Positions 32,047-43,234 of a DNA stretch of 64,000 bases are shown here, in pieces. The notes beneath the pieces are model-generated. The model was not told the origin of the DNA, ran no database searches, and saw only the letters and a list, made by a program, of their open reading frames with translations. The position numbers and the translations under genes were made by a program. Source of the DNA: Ctenosaura bakeri. Taxonomy: Eukaryota > Chordata > Lepidosauria > Squamata > Iguanidae. The stretch is from positions 868,001 through 932,000 of the forward strand of contig CAOLHI010000057.1 in NCBI GenBank assembly GCA_948474755.1, in the 5' to 3' direction. Every line of letters starts with the position of its first letter. Within the stretch, counting starts at the first letter, position 1.

Positions 32047-33302
32047 AATTGATAAATTCGGGATATTTTAAAAGCAGCTGAAACAGTGCGAGGACAGAGG
32101 ATTAGTTAGGACTATCTCTGATAAACTGGGACAATTGGAGGGTACAAGTTTATTTTGCATTAATAAGGATGTGAAAGCAGGGAGGGAAAGAGGGATACAA
32201 ATGACCAAAAATGTGGATAATATAAAGAACAAGGAATGCAAATTACAATTTTCCCAAGTTGTTTTGTGAGATGAGACACAACAAAAATTAAGTTCATATT
32301 ATTCAATGGTTACAAAATTCAGATACAACTTACCATTGGGTTTCCCTCTGAAGTTAATTATCTACAAAGAAAACATTTCACATGGAGTTGCAATTCATCA
32401 GGAGGCAAGAAAAATGCCTGCTTCACAGTTTTGGATCATGTCCCAATTTGCAAAACTCTTCAGTTAATGGAGGAGGAGGGGGAGCACATATTTCAGGAGC
32501 CTGCAAGCTGAATCTGTTCCTACAGACAGAAAAGATAATGAAAATATTGCATATTGATGGTCCCAACTGGCAGCAAAGCTAAAACACTATCTTAAAAAAA
32601 AAAAAATCTGCCTACTGGCTGAACTTCAGTACCAGTAAGTTCACATATAATTGCTTCTAATTCATATATAATTGCCTGGGAGAGGCAATGAAGTCTTTGA
32701 TACAATTTCCTTTCTTTGTCAATGCAGTTGCTGAACTTACATCTACATACCTAAAAGATACAGTAGTTTTTGAGACTTCTAATTGATGTTGTTAGTGGAA
32801 GCATAACTCTTGACAGTCTCTAGCGGGGAAGGAGTGACATTTTTCACTCCCTATTCATTTGTGGCATAGAATGGAGGAGTTCCTTAGCGCAAGTGTCACA
32901 GAAAGTGCACTCACCCCATTTAGCAAACTTAATTCTATGACATAGTACTAGCAAATAGGCTGAGAGCTAGCTGAGCCAATACAGGAGATCCTTTCACATC
33001 ACACAATCTGCATTTCCACGCTACTGTGTTATAGTGCTGTTATTCCACTTTCAACATGGAATTCTGGGATTTGCAGTTTAGGGAGGGGCTTTTAGGAGGC
33101 CCTCAGTGAACTACAAACCCCAGAATTTCACAGGATGTTGAATGTGGAATAATAACACTCTAACAGAGTAGGCCAATGATAGCACTATGATTTCACTTTA
33201 ATTGACATGGTTGTGTCCTATGAAATCCTGTTGTTGTTTTTTGTTTACCTAGCACTACTCTCAGTTCTGAATCCAACATGGATTCCTCTAAGCTATTGTT
33301 CT
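32047..33302 (-). repeat. inverted duplicated block E, copy 2
   Basis: Reverse partner of 13248-14478. Landmarks in mirrored order: TTAAAAGCAGCTGAAACAGT, AACTGGGACAATTGGAGGGT, ACATTTCACATGGAGTTGCA, GGATCATGTCCCAATTTGCA, A-run 32594-32606, CTGCCTACTGGCTGAACTTC, GAGAGCTAGCTGAGCC, CTCAGTTCTGAATCCAACAT. The inner ends of the two copies are about 17 kb apart (14889 to 31829). Confidence 0.85.
33011..33174. mobile_element. foldback MITE type A within block E copy 2
   Basis: CATTTCCACGCTACTGTG, TTATAGTGCTGTTATTCCAC, TTTCAACATGGAATTCTGGG on the left; CTACAAACCCCAGAATTTCA, CAGGATGTTGAATGTGGAAT, TAACAGAGTAGGCC on the right. It occupies the same site as the MITE at 13364-13480 in the other copy, so the insertion predates the split of the copies. 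Confidence 0.8.
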
Positions 33303-33403
33303 TCTACTACAAGATATACAATGAATAAAAATATTTTTTCTTTTTAATCCTGTCCAATGCTACAAATGCATATGGGCTGAGATCCTGTATCACACTTTTC
33401 ACT

Positions 33404-33813
33404 TGTCATTTGCCATGCGAAAGGGCCTCTGGAGTGTCGTGTGATTGCGAGGAGTGATCCACATGACATTCTCTCAATTGTGCGATGCTGCCGGGGCTGG
33501 CAGGCACCAATTGCGCACTATTTCATATTCAGCTTTGAGCTGAAAATGGTGCTCAATCGCACATTGCTCTGGGGCCCCGTGTGCACTTACCGTGTGTGCA
33601 GAGCTCCGGAGCCATGGTGCTCACACTTCCTGCCCCAGTGCAGACTGGGAAAATCCCAGGCTGCGCTATAGAAGGAAGAGGAGGGGCTCTCATGCTATCT
33701 GCTCATGAGCAGACAGCGGCTGCGGAGCTGAAGCAATGGGGACGCGAGAGCCTCTCGCAAGAGGCTGCTTGCATGATCCCCACACCCCAGCACTGAGAAC
33801 AGCGGAAAGGGCC
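33404..33813 (-). mobile_element. GGCC-ended DNA transposon type C, copy 4
   Basis: Antisense. TTGCCATGCGAAAGGGCCTC, GTGATCCACATGACATTC, GCTCTGGGGCCCCGTGTGC, ACTTACCG (GTAAGT complement at 33585-33590), CTTCCTGCCCCAGTGCAG, GGCTGCTTGCATGATCCCCA, and the end GAGAACAGCGGAAAGGGCC. The left terminus is slightly eroded. Confidence 0.85.
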
Positions 33814-34194
33814 TATTTGTACTCAAGCTGTGAGATCTGGAGCATGGCACTGCTGTCACTATTGTGTTCTTTGGTTGGCAGGAGAAAGCTGAAGGAATTC
33901 AATGAATGAAATAGCTGCTGAACTTGGTCATGAGGGGGGGAAAATGAAGTCATTCTCCATTTTGGAGAATCATATTATTTCCATTCTCTTTAGGTGCAGT
34001 TGCAGCTGAAACAGGCTGCTCCTTGGCTCCTTGGGGTGTTCTCTTCTCTCTTAATCAGTGCCCAGCAACAGCAGTTTTAAATTTTTGACATTAAAGGTTT
34101 CAGAGTGTTTAGGTTTCCTTGGAGTATCAGTTGTTTTAACACAAGGTTGAAATACAAGGATGGAAATCATGTGGTATGCTGCAAAATGAAAATT
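33814..34194. other. unique-looking DNA, no gene seen
   Basis: No recognisable element. Confidence 0.45.
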
Positions 34195-34290
34195 TCCAGC
34201 CTTCCTTGCCATTGACTATGCTAGCTAGGGATACTGAAAGGTATAGTCCAAAAACAGCTGGAGGGTTGCATGATTCCTATTCCTGCTTTA
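34195..34290. mobile_element. dispersed hAT-like MITE fragment
   Basis: GACTATGCTAGCTAGGGATA, GGTATAGTCCAAAAACAGCT, GGAGGGTTGCATGATTCC follow the common reptile repeat pattern (…GGCTAGGGATGATGGGAGTTGTAGTCC…). Related pieces: 39062-39150 and 42773-42890. Confidence 0.5.
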
Positions 34291-34471
34291 ATACCTGAAA
34301 GTTACTTCAAATCAAGAATAAAAATAATCCAATACCAGGCTGGTAGCATTTTAGATTAATTTTTCCAAGGGTTTGGGGGATCTTATTCTTATTTATCCAT
34401 TTTATCATTGTAGTCAAAAAGAACTATGGTTAAAAACACAGATAAATGTGTTTGCAACTCTGTATGAAGAC

Positions 34472-34665
34472 ATCAGTTTCCATCTGTTCTTGGAAGCTAA
34501 GCCAGGTCAGCCCTGTTTAGTACTTGGATAAGCTAAATTTCAAAGAAAGGTACTAGCAAAACCATCCTTGAGTATTCCTTAGAGCCTAAGAAAACTCTGC
34601 GAAACTCCTGAGGTCACTGTTAAGTCAACAAGTGACTTGAAGGTACATACACATGTGTTCATTCT
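34472..34665 (+). mobile_element. 5S-rRNA-headed SINE
   Basis: The head GTTCTTGGAAGCTAAGCCAG followed by GTCAGCCCTGTTTAGTACTT and GGATAAGC corresponds to the middle of 5S rRNA (GATCTCGGAAGCTAAGCAGG...GGTTAGTACTTGGATGGGAG), which holds the internal RNA polymerase III promoter. Downstream are GAGTATTCCTTAGAGCCTAA and a tail GTCACTGTTAAGTCAAC, AAGTGACTTGAAGGTACATA, closely similar to the tail of the tRNA-headed SINEs here. Head and tail are from different sources, so this is a chimeric SINE. The first ~30 nt of the 5S part are decayed. Confidence 0.8.
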
Positions 34666-35570
34666 CTCACTTTTTTTAAACAAACAAACAAACAAATCTC
34701 CTGACTATATAAATGTAATGCATGTAGTGGCAAAAAGTTCCCACTTGAACCATTCAAGTGGGAGAATGGACAACCAATAACAATTTCTTTAAAAATAATT
34801 CACCAGAATCCCTCAAGTCTCCACATTCTGAAAACCTTTTCCTTCTCTACAAGGAGCCTTTAGGCACAATTAAATACCCAAGGAATAGGGGAGGAGCAAT
34901 TACAAGCTCAATTAGAAGAGGAATCAAAACATGTCCTTGGATCAATCAAGAAGACTTTCTAAAAATGGGGATCATTGGATCTGAGCCAGTTTTTTTTTTT
35001 TTTTTTTTAAGCAATGTTGCTTCTTTTGAAACCTCAGTTTTACCGAAACTACATTTATGTTTTGCTTTCAGCACTTGGCAGGCAATATTTTTTCTCCCAG
35101 GAGATGCCAGTTGCTTGCATCCTTTGAGCACGCTACAAATCTTCTGTTTGGCAAATGCAGCCAATTAATGTGGAGAAGGATCTTCTGAAATACTGACAGA
35201 GAACAGCAGGAAGCAAGGGCTTTATTCAACCTCTCTCTTGAATTGAGCTGAGCCAACAGGTTGTACAGCGTGGTGATTATAGTCTGGGAAAAAGGAAAGC
35301 TGAATATCACCCTTTTCTTCATAGCTTGGCTATTTTGCCTGGATAAGCTTTGTGCTGCTGTGTGCCCTGTCATTCCTAAGGTTCTTCGGCTGAAAAGCTC
35401 CTCAGTGCTTGCTTGGCCAATTGATCACTCACAATCTGACAGAGCTGCAAATTCTCCTGAGCTGAAAGGTTTTGTATATTTTACAGGAACAGTCTGACAG
35501 CTGCAACAGAGAGCATCTTCCTAAAAGGTATACTTCTCAGCAGTCTCTTTGTTTTGGCAACAATAAGCCT

Positions 35571-35641
<71 letters not shown>

Positions 35642-36510
35642 TTAGTTATTGTTACTATTATTATTATTGTAGTTGTTATTCTGAATTTCATTCTCTACAT
35701 AAACAGCATTTTTCCTAGGATTTTGCTATCAACTGAAATAGCACTTAAATCATATGGTGCTGTTGAAGCACTTTCACCATGTTGCATCACTTTAAAGTGT
35801 GGTCCAGCCCCATCCCATTTTTTTTCCAAATGCCTTTTTTTTTTTTTTTTTGGACCCAAAATGACTTGAAATGCTCCCACTGGCTTCAGGGAAAATTTGC
35901 CCCCCCTTTTATATATCTATATCTATATATCTAGGCCCTTTTTTTCAATGACAACTGACCTGGAGCTTAACTTCCTGCCAGCTAAGGAGGTTGGCTCTCA
36001 CAGTTCCATAGTACAGCCCCCCTAATTGCCAACAGTTGTCTGCCCCTGCATTAAAAGGAGAAAAGGTTGCAGTTAAGGATTTGGAGTGTTTTCCATCTCT
36101 CATCATCTCCGCTGGAGTGAGCATCTACACAGGAGCTGGGGGGCATTATTCCTTCCTGTGCCCACTTGGCAGACTACCCTGTCCTGTCAGCACAGCCAGT
36201 GATACCATGTCACTTCTGGCTGACATTTTGACTGTTTTTTTTTTTTTTTGCTGGGGGGTATTTTGGGGAAGTTTGAGGGGCTTAGGTATTTTGGGGCAAA
36301 TTTAGTAAGGTTTTTAGATGAAAAAATCACCCCAAATCAGTCCAAAACTGTTTTTTTTTGGGGGGGAGATCTGAGGGCTTTGGTGAGCTTCTGGAGGGTA
36401 CCAAGGGGCACATTTTAGGTTCCCAAGGGTGGTATGGAGCCCCAGATCAATACTTTGCCAGGGCAGGAACTGCGTATTATCCTCCCCAAAAGTGCCCAGT
36501 TTCTTACTAC
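34666..36510. other. mostly unique DNA with microsatellite and poly(T) runs
   Basis: No exon recognised. The stretch 35050-35530 is free of recognisable repeats and of mixed composition, a candidate for conserved non-coding sequence only by its appearance. Poly(T) runs lie at 34990-35009, 35818-35850 and 36235-36250. 36250-36440 is G-rich on the + strand. Confidence 0.45.
35572..35637. repeat. (TAA)n microsatellite
   Basis: Pure TAA run of about 22 units, followed after a short gap by TTATTATTATT, which could pair with it. Confidence 0.95.
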
Positions 36511-36514
36511 TAAG

Positions 36515-36713
36515 GGCCTTTCTGTATACACTGTTATAGTGCTATTATTCCACTTTCAACATCCTATGGAATCCTGGGGTTTGCAGTTTGGGGAGGGGCC
36601 TTTGGAATTCTCAACCAGAGAGCTCTTTGGCCTCAGTAAACTGCAAACCCCAGAATTCCACAGCATGTTGAAAGTAGAACAATAGCACTATAACAGTGTA
36701 GTGTGGAAAGACC
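36515..36713. mobile_element. foldback MITE type A
   Basis: GGCCTTTCTGTATACACTG, TTATAGTGCTATTATTCCAC, TTTCAACATCCTATGGAATC on the left; AACTGCAAACCCCAGAATTC, CACAGCATGTTGAAAGTAGA, TAACAGTGTAGTGTGGAAAG, ACC on the right. Arms clearly paired; the two ends have drifted. Confidence 0.88.
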
Positions 36714-37347
36714 TTCAATGATGATATTAACCCTATCGAGTGTCAAAACAGTAACTATTAATTTGGACCCTCCAATTTAAGCTATTATGCCAGTTATAGG
36801 ATCACAATTATATGCTACTATTGTATTAGTAACCATCTTCTTAGTACCCACTAAGTATGTGCATGGGAGGAAAAAACAAACACATTAATACTACAAGCCA
36901 TAGTTCTTTGGCTAGCAAAAATAAAACAAACTGCAACAACATGAAAGCAAGAAAAAGCCCAAATAAACAAAGGGTGCCTTTTGTAAAAAGATATAATACT
37001 ATGATTTAATGTAGTTATTAGCATTTTTAATGTTTTACCACAGTTCCAATCCTCCTAACATTATAAAACACACATTTAAAACCATCCAGGAGTAATACTC
37101 AAAGCTGAGTTGTTTTGATATTTTATCTAGTATATAAATAATATTTCTAAAGATAACACTTGATCAATATTATCACAAGAAGTAACTGAATTTTATTAAT
37201 GTGTGGACATTATAGATAGCTGAAGAAATAAAATAGTACAAACAACACCTGATCCCCAGCCCCTGCCCATCTCTTTCCGAAGGAATCCCGGCTGGGAAGG
37301 AGAGCCAAAACAGCTATCAGACCTCCTTTGAGATGAGTAGAAAGCAC
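36714..37347. other. AT-rich DNA, no gene seen
   Basis: No recognisable element. Confidence 0.45.
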
Positions 37348-37349
37348 TA

Positions 37350-37840
37350 CAGTTCTCCCTCTAACATTTCAGGGTTTGACTTTCATGAATTTGATTATTC
37401 ATGAGGTGAGTTCATGCCTTCCCTAGACCTCATTCTTCTCCCATTCTCTTGCCTTTTGCCTTGGCACCCATACCTTCCTTCTCTGCTCCTGGGCAAAAGG
37501 CAAGGGAATGGGAGGAGAAGGCAAGCATGTCTTCCTTCTCTGGGTGTGGTATCTCCCTCCCATTCCCTTGCATTTTGCCCAGGCATGGAGATGCATGCCA
37601 AAGCAAAAGGCAAAGGAATGCGGGGAGAGGCACGTGTACAAGTGCTTGCCCTCCCATTCCTTACCTTTTGCCTGGGCACAGGGAAGAAAGGCATATGCAC
37701 CAGGGCAAAAGGCCAGGGGATGAGAATGGGAAGTCCTGGAAAGGAAAGGAAAGGGGAGCATGGGGGAAAATTATCCATCTTTTTCCCACTTTTGTGAGGG
37801 TTCTGTGCCCCAAACTCTTACAAAAGTGGTAGTGCCACTG
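37350..37840. mobile_element. pogo/Tigger-like element with alternating inverted-repeat array
   Basis: Left end CAGTTCTCCCTCTAACATTT; right end complement CAGTGGCACTACC; TA on both sides (37348-37349, 37841-37842), the target duplication of Tc1/mariner-pogo elements. The subterminal GGTTTGACTTTCATGAATTT and TTTCCCACTTTTGTGAGGGT match the copies at 41461 and 62527. The centre (37437-37740) is filled by three repeats of an inverted pair: CTCCCATTCCCTTGC.TTTTGCC facing GGCAAAAGGCAAGGGAATGG. Open frames on both strands (up to 127 codons) come from this array, not from a gene. Confidence 0.75.
37437..37740. repeat. alternating inverted minisatellite
   Basis: Forward units start near 37437, 37554 and 37650 (CCCATTC..TTGC.TTTTGCC); reversed units start near 37491, 37599 and 37698 (GGCAAAAGGC.AGGG.ATG). 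Period is about 95-117 bp. Each forward unit is followed by a reversed one, so each period can fold into a hairpin. Confidence 0.8.
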
Positions 37841-37842
37841 TA

Positions 37843-38689
37843 CAGCAGTAGCATCATTTGTTAGCAATGGGCATTAAAAACCTCAGTTCATTATCTGTTA
37901 CATGTTAAAATATCTGATTTCAGCTGAGATGAACAAGTTGTGGAACCATGAACAAACTTCTGTCACAAAACTGTAGATAAAACAAGCCATGTATACCAGA
38001 GGACTTACTGGCAGGAAAGATCTATATGACAGCAAGATGGACAACAGGTATAGTAAAGGAAAGTTGTCAAAATGACAGTTGCTGAAGCCCCCTTTGGTGG
38101 TGGGAGCCAACTTTGCACTTTACCTTTCTTCTTCTTACTCAATGTTTTCAGGTCCTACTTCTTGCAATTATTCATGTCTCAGTGTTTCTTTTTCACTTCC
38201 TCTCAGGATTAGCAACTGAGAGCTTTGCAAACAGTAATTAATGAGGAGGTTAGGGTATCTGTCAAAATTTGGTTGTTTGCATAGGCTACATGGTGTACAT
38301 GACACTGGATAGAATCCTGTTGGTGACAGTAAAAGGAATGAATGCATATGTCTTGTTTTGGATTGGGAACAAGGGATTAGCCCTTTCCACAGCATGTAAA
38401 ACCTTTTCCCCAGCACTGTGGGGAGTGTACATTAGCCACTAAATTGCCAGGGGCTGGGTGGGAATGAGGCAAGCAAACAGTGGAGACTACAGCTGATCTT
38501 AAGTTAGTTCTCCAGACAGAGAGGGGGAAACAATGACCTCAATTCTCCTCCTCTGTCTAGAAGACTGCTTCCAGAATGAGCTGCAGTCCCCATTACTTGG
38601 ATGCCTGCCTTCTTCTCCCTCTCTTTGTCCTTGTAAATGCTTCTAGCATTTACTCCCTGGGGCTTCACATCTGAAATGATGAAGAACAT
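37843..38689. other. unique-looking DNA, no gene seen
   Basis: No recognisable element. Confidence 0.45.
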
Positions 38690-39060
38690 CACATCCAGGA
38701 TTCATCTGGGAGTCCATGCAGGTATAAGGAGCCTCAAATTGGGATTACAACCCATTCTAGAAGGGACTGTACACCCTTTGAAAGGTCAGTTTCAGATCTT
38801 GCAGGTGCTCTTAGATCTAGTATTCCTCTTGGAAGGTCTGATGTGCCATTCTCTAGCTTTGGCTGGGCAGATTGAGGCACAGTTATTCACACTTTAACTA
38901 CCATCCAGTTACAATATTTGAATACCCACTACATGGGGCTCCCCTGGAAAAGTGTACAGAAGCTTCAACTACTGAAAAAAGTGGCAGCCAAACTGTTATC
39001 AGGAAACAGGGACAGACAACTTGTGAACTTGATGGGCTGCAAGCTGTTTTTGGATTCCAG
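38690..39060 (+). mobile_element. L2-like LINE ORF2 C-terminal fragment (decayed)
   Basis: Pieces in changing frame: LQVLLDLVFLLEG near 38798, then GLPWKSVQKLQLLKKVAAK near 38937. The second follows the L2-type C-terminal pattern (GLP.....KLQLVQNAAARLL). Stops and frameshifts throughout. The region between the two blocks is shortened. Confidence 0.6.
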
Positions 39061-39061
39061 A

Positions 39062-39150
39062 TATCATAAAAGCCCCAGCTGACATGGATAGTAGACAGAG
39101 GTGATGGGAACTGTAGTTTAACAATATTTGGACATCACAAGTTCCATATC
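39062..39150. mobile_element. dispersed hAT-like MITE fragment
   Basis: AAAGCCCCAGCTGACATGGA, GTGATGGGAACTGTAGTTTA, ACAATATTTGGACATCACAA match the same reptile repeat as 34195-34290, in better condition. Confidence 0.6.
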
Positions 39151-41458
39151 TCTTGCTTTGTTCATACACTTTACTACTTAAGCCCAGCTTAAAATAAGTG
39201 TTTTTCTTTGCCTGACAATCAATGTTGCCTATCATGAAGTCCTATGTTCCTTTCAGGTCAGTTAAGTCTAAATATTATGTGCCTTTATTCTGCAAAGAAA
39301 AATGGTATCACCAAGCCTTAGCCAGAAAATTATGACTTTATTTTAAACATAACAACTGGTTCTTTACTTATTTTATATTGTCGGTCAGTTATCCCAGATG
39401 ATCTTTAGGTCTGCAAAGCAAACAAAACAAATCCCAAATCTAATAAAATCTTGTGTTTCAGAAAGAGTTAGAAATGACTTCCTCCTGTGTGAAGCCTTGT
39501 ACAAATTAAATTGTGAAAGAGATTTACGTTGTGCTCTGGCTGGATTTGGGTTCACAATGCATGTTTACTGGGAAAAACTTCTGTACAAACCTAGCAAATC
39601 CTGTGATTCCCCACTGCCCCATCCCCATGAATAAAATCTCTGTCCTGTTTGCCCCTGTCCTGTTAGGAATGATATAGGAATGTCAAAATACTGCTTGCTA
39701 CTCTGCTCAAGGACCAAATGCAAAGCGAAATGCCATCAAAACACTGCTAGGCAGAGCAAACATTGATGAAATGTGCTATGTAGGTGTAACACTGACTTTC
39801 TTCTACTGCTTTTTTGAAATCCTAGTAGTATGGATTTGCTTTCACAATGTCACTGCTGATGAGGACAGTGTCACAAAGACACAAACAAGACCAAGAGATT
39901 ACACAAAATAATATCCTTTCAATAATCCAGGAATGAACAATGGAGCAACATGCAGATTTTTTTTAAAAAAAAACCTTTATAAATAAGTGATATAGTAAAC
40001 TATAATGTGTAATACTCTAGGTGGTTCCTACTGTGGTGTCCTCATCTCTGAGAACTTCATAAATAGATAAATAGAACAAGTGAAACCAGCAAAAAAATAC
40101 TGCAGTGTGGAATTTTCATGCTGGAAATACTCTATGCTATTTCCTCTTTATTCCAGTTTTCCATTTTTCCTCCCAAAATCCCACAACAGTCTGGATCCAT
40201 TGAATATACTTAGTTCTCACTGGCCTATATTAGTGTCTTCTATCACTGATCAGGGTTTTTCAAGTAAAGATTGTTTTTATATTACATTTTTCAAAACTTG
40301 CAGTTTCCCAGTTTTCTGACTGGGTTCCCCAGCTCCCCAGGTTTTTTTTATAGTTTTTATAGTTAGTACTAACTATAGTTAGTATGTAATAATTAGAACT
40401 CGAAAACAGAGATTATTATTATTTTAAGTGGCCTCTGTTTAAAAAAGATCTCTATTTTTTCCCTAAAAATCTACGTCCTTGTCTTCTTTAAAATGAGAAC
40501 CAGAAAAAACTGGACTCCTAATAGTGTCTGCCTTTCGTTTTAGCCCAGCATTATTGAGCTTCCAAAGAAAACACTTACAGTATCTTTACTTTAAATAAAT
40601 CAAGAGATATAATACTGCATACTCAGTTTTCCATACATATAGTAAATGTGCAGCAGTGAATTTTCTGACATCTCCTGTTTCACTGTATCTCCAACCTGTA
40701 ATGTGATTAGAAATGGGAGACTGTATATGTTGCCTTCATTCTCATCTTTTGGTTGATATAAAAATGATTCATTCTTGTCTCTACTCCCTTGTCTCATTCT
40801 CTTGTCTTACTCCAAATTCCTGGAGAGTATTCCCTTCTCTTTCCCTCACTGGAAAATGTCTAGTATCCACCATGCAAATTTTCCTCTAGTACAACTAATG
40901 GAAGGTAGCTTCTTAGTCATGCGTACACAGATATTTAGTGGCTATGAAAGAGCATGAAGTGCCCATGCAGCTGTTGCAGCTGAAAGAGAAGAAAAGCTTT
41001 AGAGACCTGTCCATAGTCCACGATGTCTCAAGTCGATGAATGTTTCAAGAGGGGAACTGCTGCTCTTTCCTCCTGACTATAGAAGGACAGCTAAATGGTA
41101 CCTAGGAGGCCTGTGTCCTTCCTCAGCCACTAAATGGGTGTGGGAACCCGATCGCCACAAGGAATTTCCCATTTCCATAGGGCAAAACTAGCTGCCCAGA
41201 AGAAGTGCATGGACAAAAAATTGTACTCAATCCTAATGGATCTAGGCTCTTGGGCAAAGTTTATAAAATATGTGTTTAAAGATAGCCATCATATACTCTT
41301 GAAACACTTATAAATGACATTTGCTACAAGAAGGTCTCTTTTTTGGGGGGATTTTTGCTCAATTAGGCAACAATTAGTGGTGTTTTATGTGTTACAGCAA
41401 GACTAATTTAAAAATGAAACGAATCTCTCATAACTAAATATATCTTGGAGTTATGGAG
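39151..41458. other. unique-looking DNA, no gene seen
   Basis: No exon, RNA or repeat recognised. A-run near 39958-39974. Confidence 0.5.
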
Positions 41459-41460
41459 TA

Positions 41461-41913
41461 TAGTCAGCAATCCACATTTGCACATTTCACTTTCACAGAT
41501 TTGATTGTTTGCAAATTTCTCCAAACCCCTGTCCTCATTCAAGTTCTTCTTTTCTGGAGGAACTTCTCTCTTGGCAGCTCCAATCAGGGGGTTCAGCCCT
41601 GCCTCTGGCCTTCATCCTATTCCATCAGCTCCTGACTGGCCAGCTATGGATGGATTACTCACTGATTTCTCGGCACCACAAACCCTCTCCCAGTATCCCC
41701 CTACACACTCAAGGAAGGAGATGGGCAAGTGAGAAGAAATATAGGTCCATATACTGACTCACCTCCTTTCCCTCTCCTTTCCCTGACCTGGTTTGGACCC
41801 TGTGTGACTGCTCTTCCCAGCTTGCCCACACCCACACATTTGGATATTTGTGGGTTTTCCACTTTTGCAAGGGTCCTGTTCCCTTAATTGCAGTGAATAT
41901 GGAGGGCCAGCTG
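41461..41913. mobile_element. pogo/Tigger-like element
   Basis: Left end TAGTCAGCAATCCACATTTG; right end complement CAGCTGGCCCTCCATATTCA; TA on both sides (41459-41460, 41914-41915). It shares with 62527-62998, in the opposite orientation: TTTCACTTTCACAGATTTGA, CTCCTGACTGGCCAGCTATG, GGGTTTTCCACTTTTGCAAG. 453 bp, non-autonomous. Confidence 0.8.
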
Positions 41914-41915
41914 TA

Positions 41916-42772
41916 GTTAGTTCTGAATCTCTCTGCTATAGTTATAACCTCAGGACTGAACAGATCCTTGTTTGGGTCCTGCTTCTCCAAAATGCTGAAC
42001 AGAAACCTGAACAAAATCTTGCTTGCTTTTGGGCAGCCTACCAAATCAATGATCATTAACCTGTTCTGATTGGCTGCTTCCCTTTAGTCAGTGGTTTTGT
42101 CAGTACTAACTCCTCATTTCAAGATGTTAACCTTTTCCTAGCATTGAATAAATTTGTAAATTTGCAAGGTGGGACTTATAAGAGTATAATAAGATATGAT
42201 CAAAGTGTAATGCATGATAATGGTGTTCCATTGTCATATTCCTTCCTTGATACAGTTTAGAATCTCAGACAGCAATCTGATCATTTCCAAATGGATCCCT
42301 GGGGAGATTGTAGATATCCCTTCCTATGGACAGAAAGTGATGTAGGGGGCAGAGAAAAGTTCATGCCTTCCTAGTCTGCACCAGCTGCCATGACCCATGT
42401 TTCTTCATCACAGTCATAGCAGGCAGAGAAGGAGATGCCAGGAAAAGATTGAGGAAGGTCTTAGATCTGCAAGATCCAAAGTTTTTCTGTTATTCTGGCA
42501 CACTGCTGAAATAGCCCAAAAACTATACTAGCCTTGAAACCAATATAGTTAATGCCATGCACAGTGAGCACTTTTTTTAAGGCACAAGAATGATAGGAAC
42601 TTTGTGGTGAAAAGGCTAGAACAAGTGAAGCTGTACTTCCTACTCTGTCTGCAATGACTTGGAAGGCATGGGGAAGTTTGAAAGCCATGGATTTTGTATT
42701 TTGCTTGGCACAGGATTGCTTTACCTATTCAATTAGTGCAATTAAATAAAAAATTCTAACTTGGAAATGATG
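41916..42772. other. unique-looking DNA, no gene seen
   Basis: No recognisable element; short frames have no domain. Confidence 0.45.
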
Positions 42773-42890
42773 GATCATTGGCCCTTGAGACTTTTGGACT
42801 TAGAACTCCCAGCAGTCTAAGCAGTATGGTCAATAGTAAGTGACTGTGGTATTTGTAATCCAAAACATCTGAAGAGAAAAGTTCACAATT
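42773..42890. mobile_element. dispersed hAT-like MITE fragment
   Basis: TTTTGGACTTAGAACTCCCA, GCAGTCTAAGCAGTATGGTC and GTATTTGTAATCCAAAACAT follow the ATGTTTTGGACT.CAACTCCCA...AGTCCAAAACATCT repeat pattern. It is decayed. Confidence 0.55.
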
Positions 42891-43234
42891 GAGCTTACTT
42901 TACAAATATTGAAATAGATGAAAAAGATTGTGAAATAGATAGAGAAATTGGAATGGATGCACATTCGTTTTTGGAAAATAACTGTCCCCTATATCAGTGG
43001 AGGAAGTTAAAACCATCTCAATTCCCCTGTTTAATTTTAAAAAGTAGCTGCCCCCTCCCTCACCATTAGAAAGCAAAAGCTGTCTTCCAGCTTTCTATTT
43101 CTCTTACCTCTAGACAGTTGCTTGAAGGCTCTTCTAATGAGCAGAAAAAGGATACTTGACACAACCAGGCTGATATTTTAAGAATAATGATAAAACATTT
43201 CAAAAATATGTTGTAAGAAAATGAAACACGGTGG

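Noticed and set aside
34480..34560. Possible 5S rRNA gene
   Set aside because: Only the middle of 5S is present and it continues into a SINE body and tail.
36714..37200. Possible mitochondrial insertion (NUMT)
   Set aside because: Some ATT/ACC-rich words looked mitochondrial, but no continuous frame or tRNA of a mitochondrial gene could be read.
37395..37832. Several overlapping 112-127-codon frames on both strands
   Set aside because: Produced by the alternating inverted minisatellite, whose complement encodes similar peptides. Not a gene.
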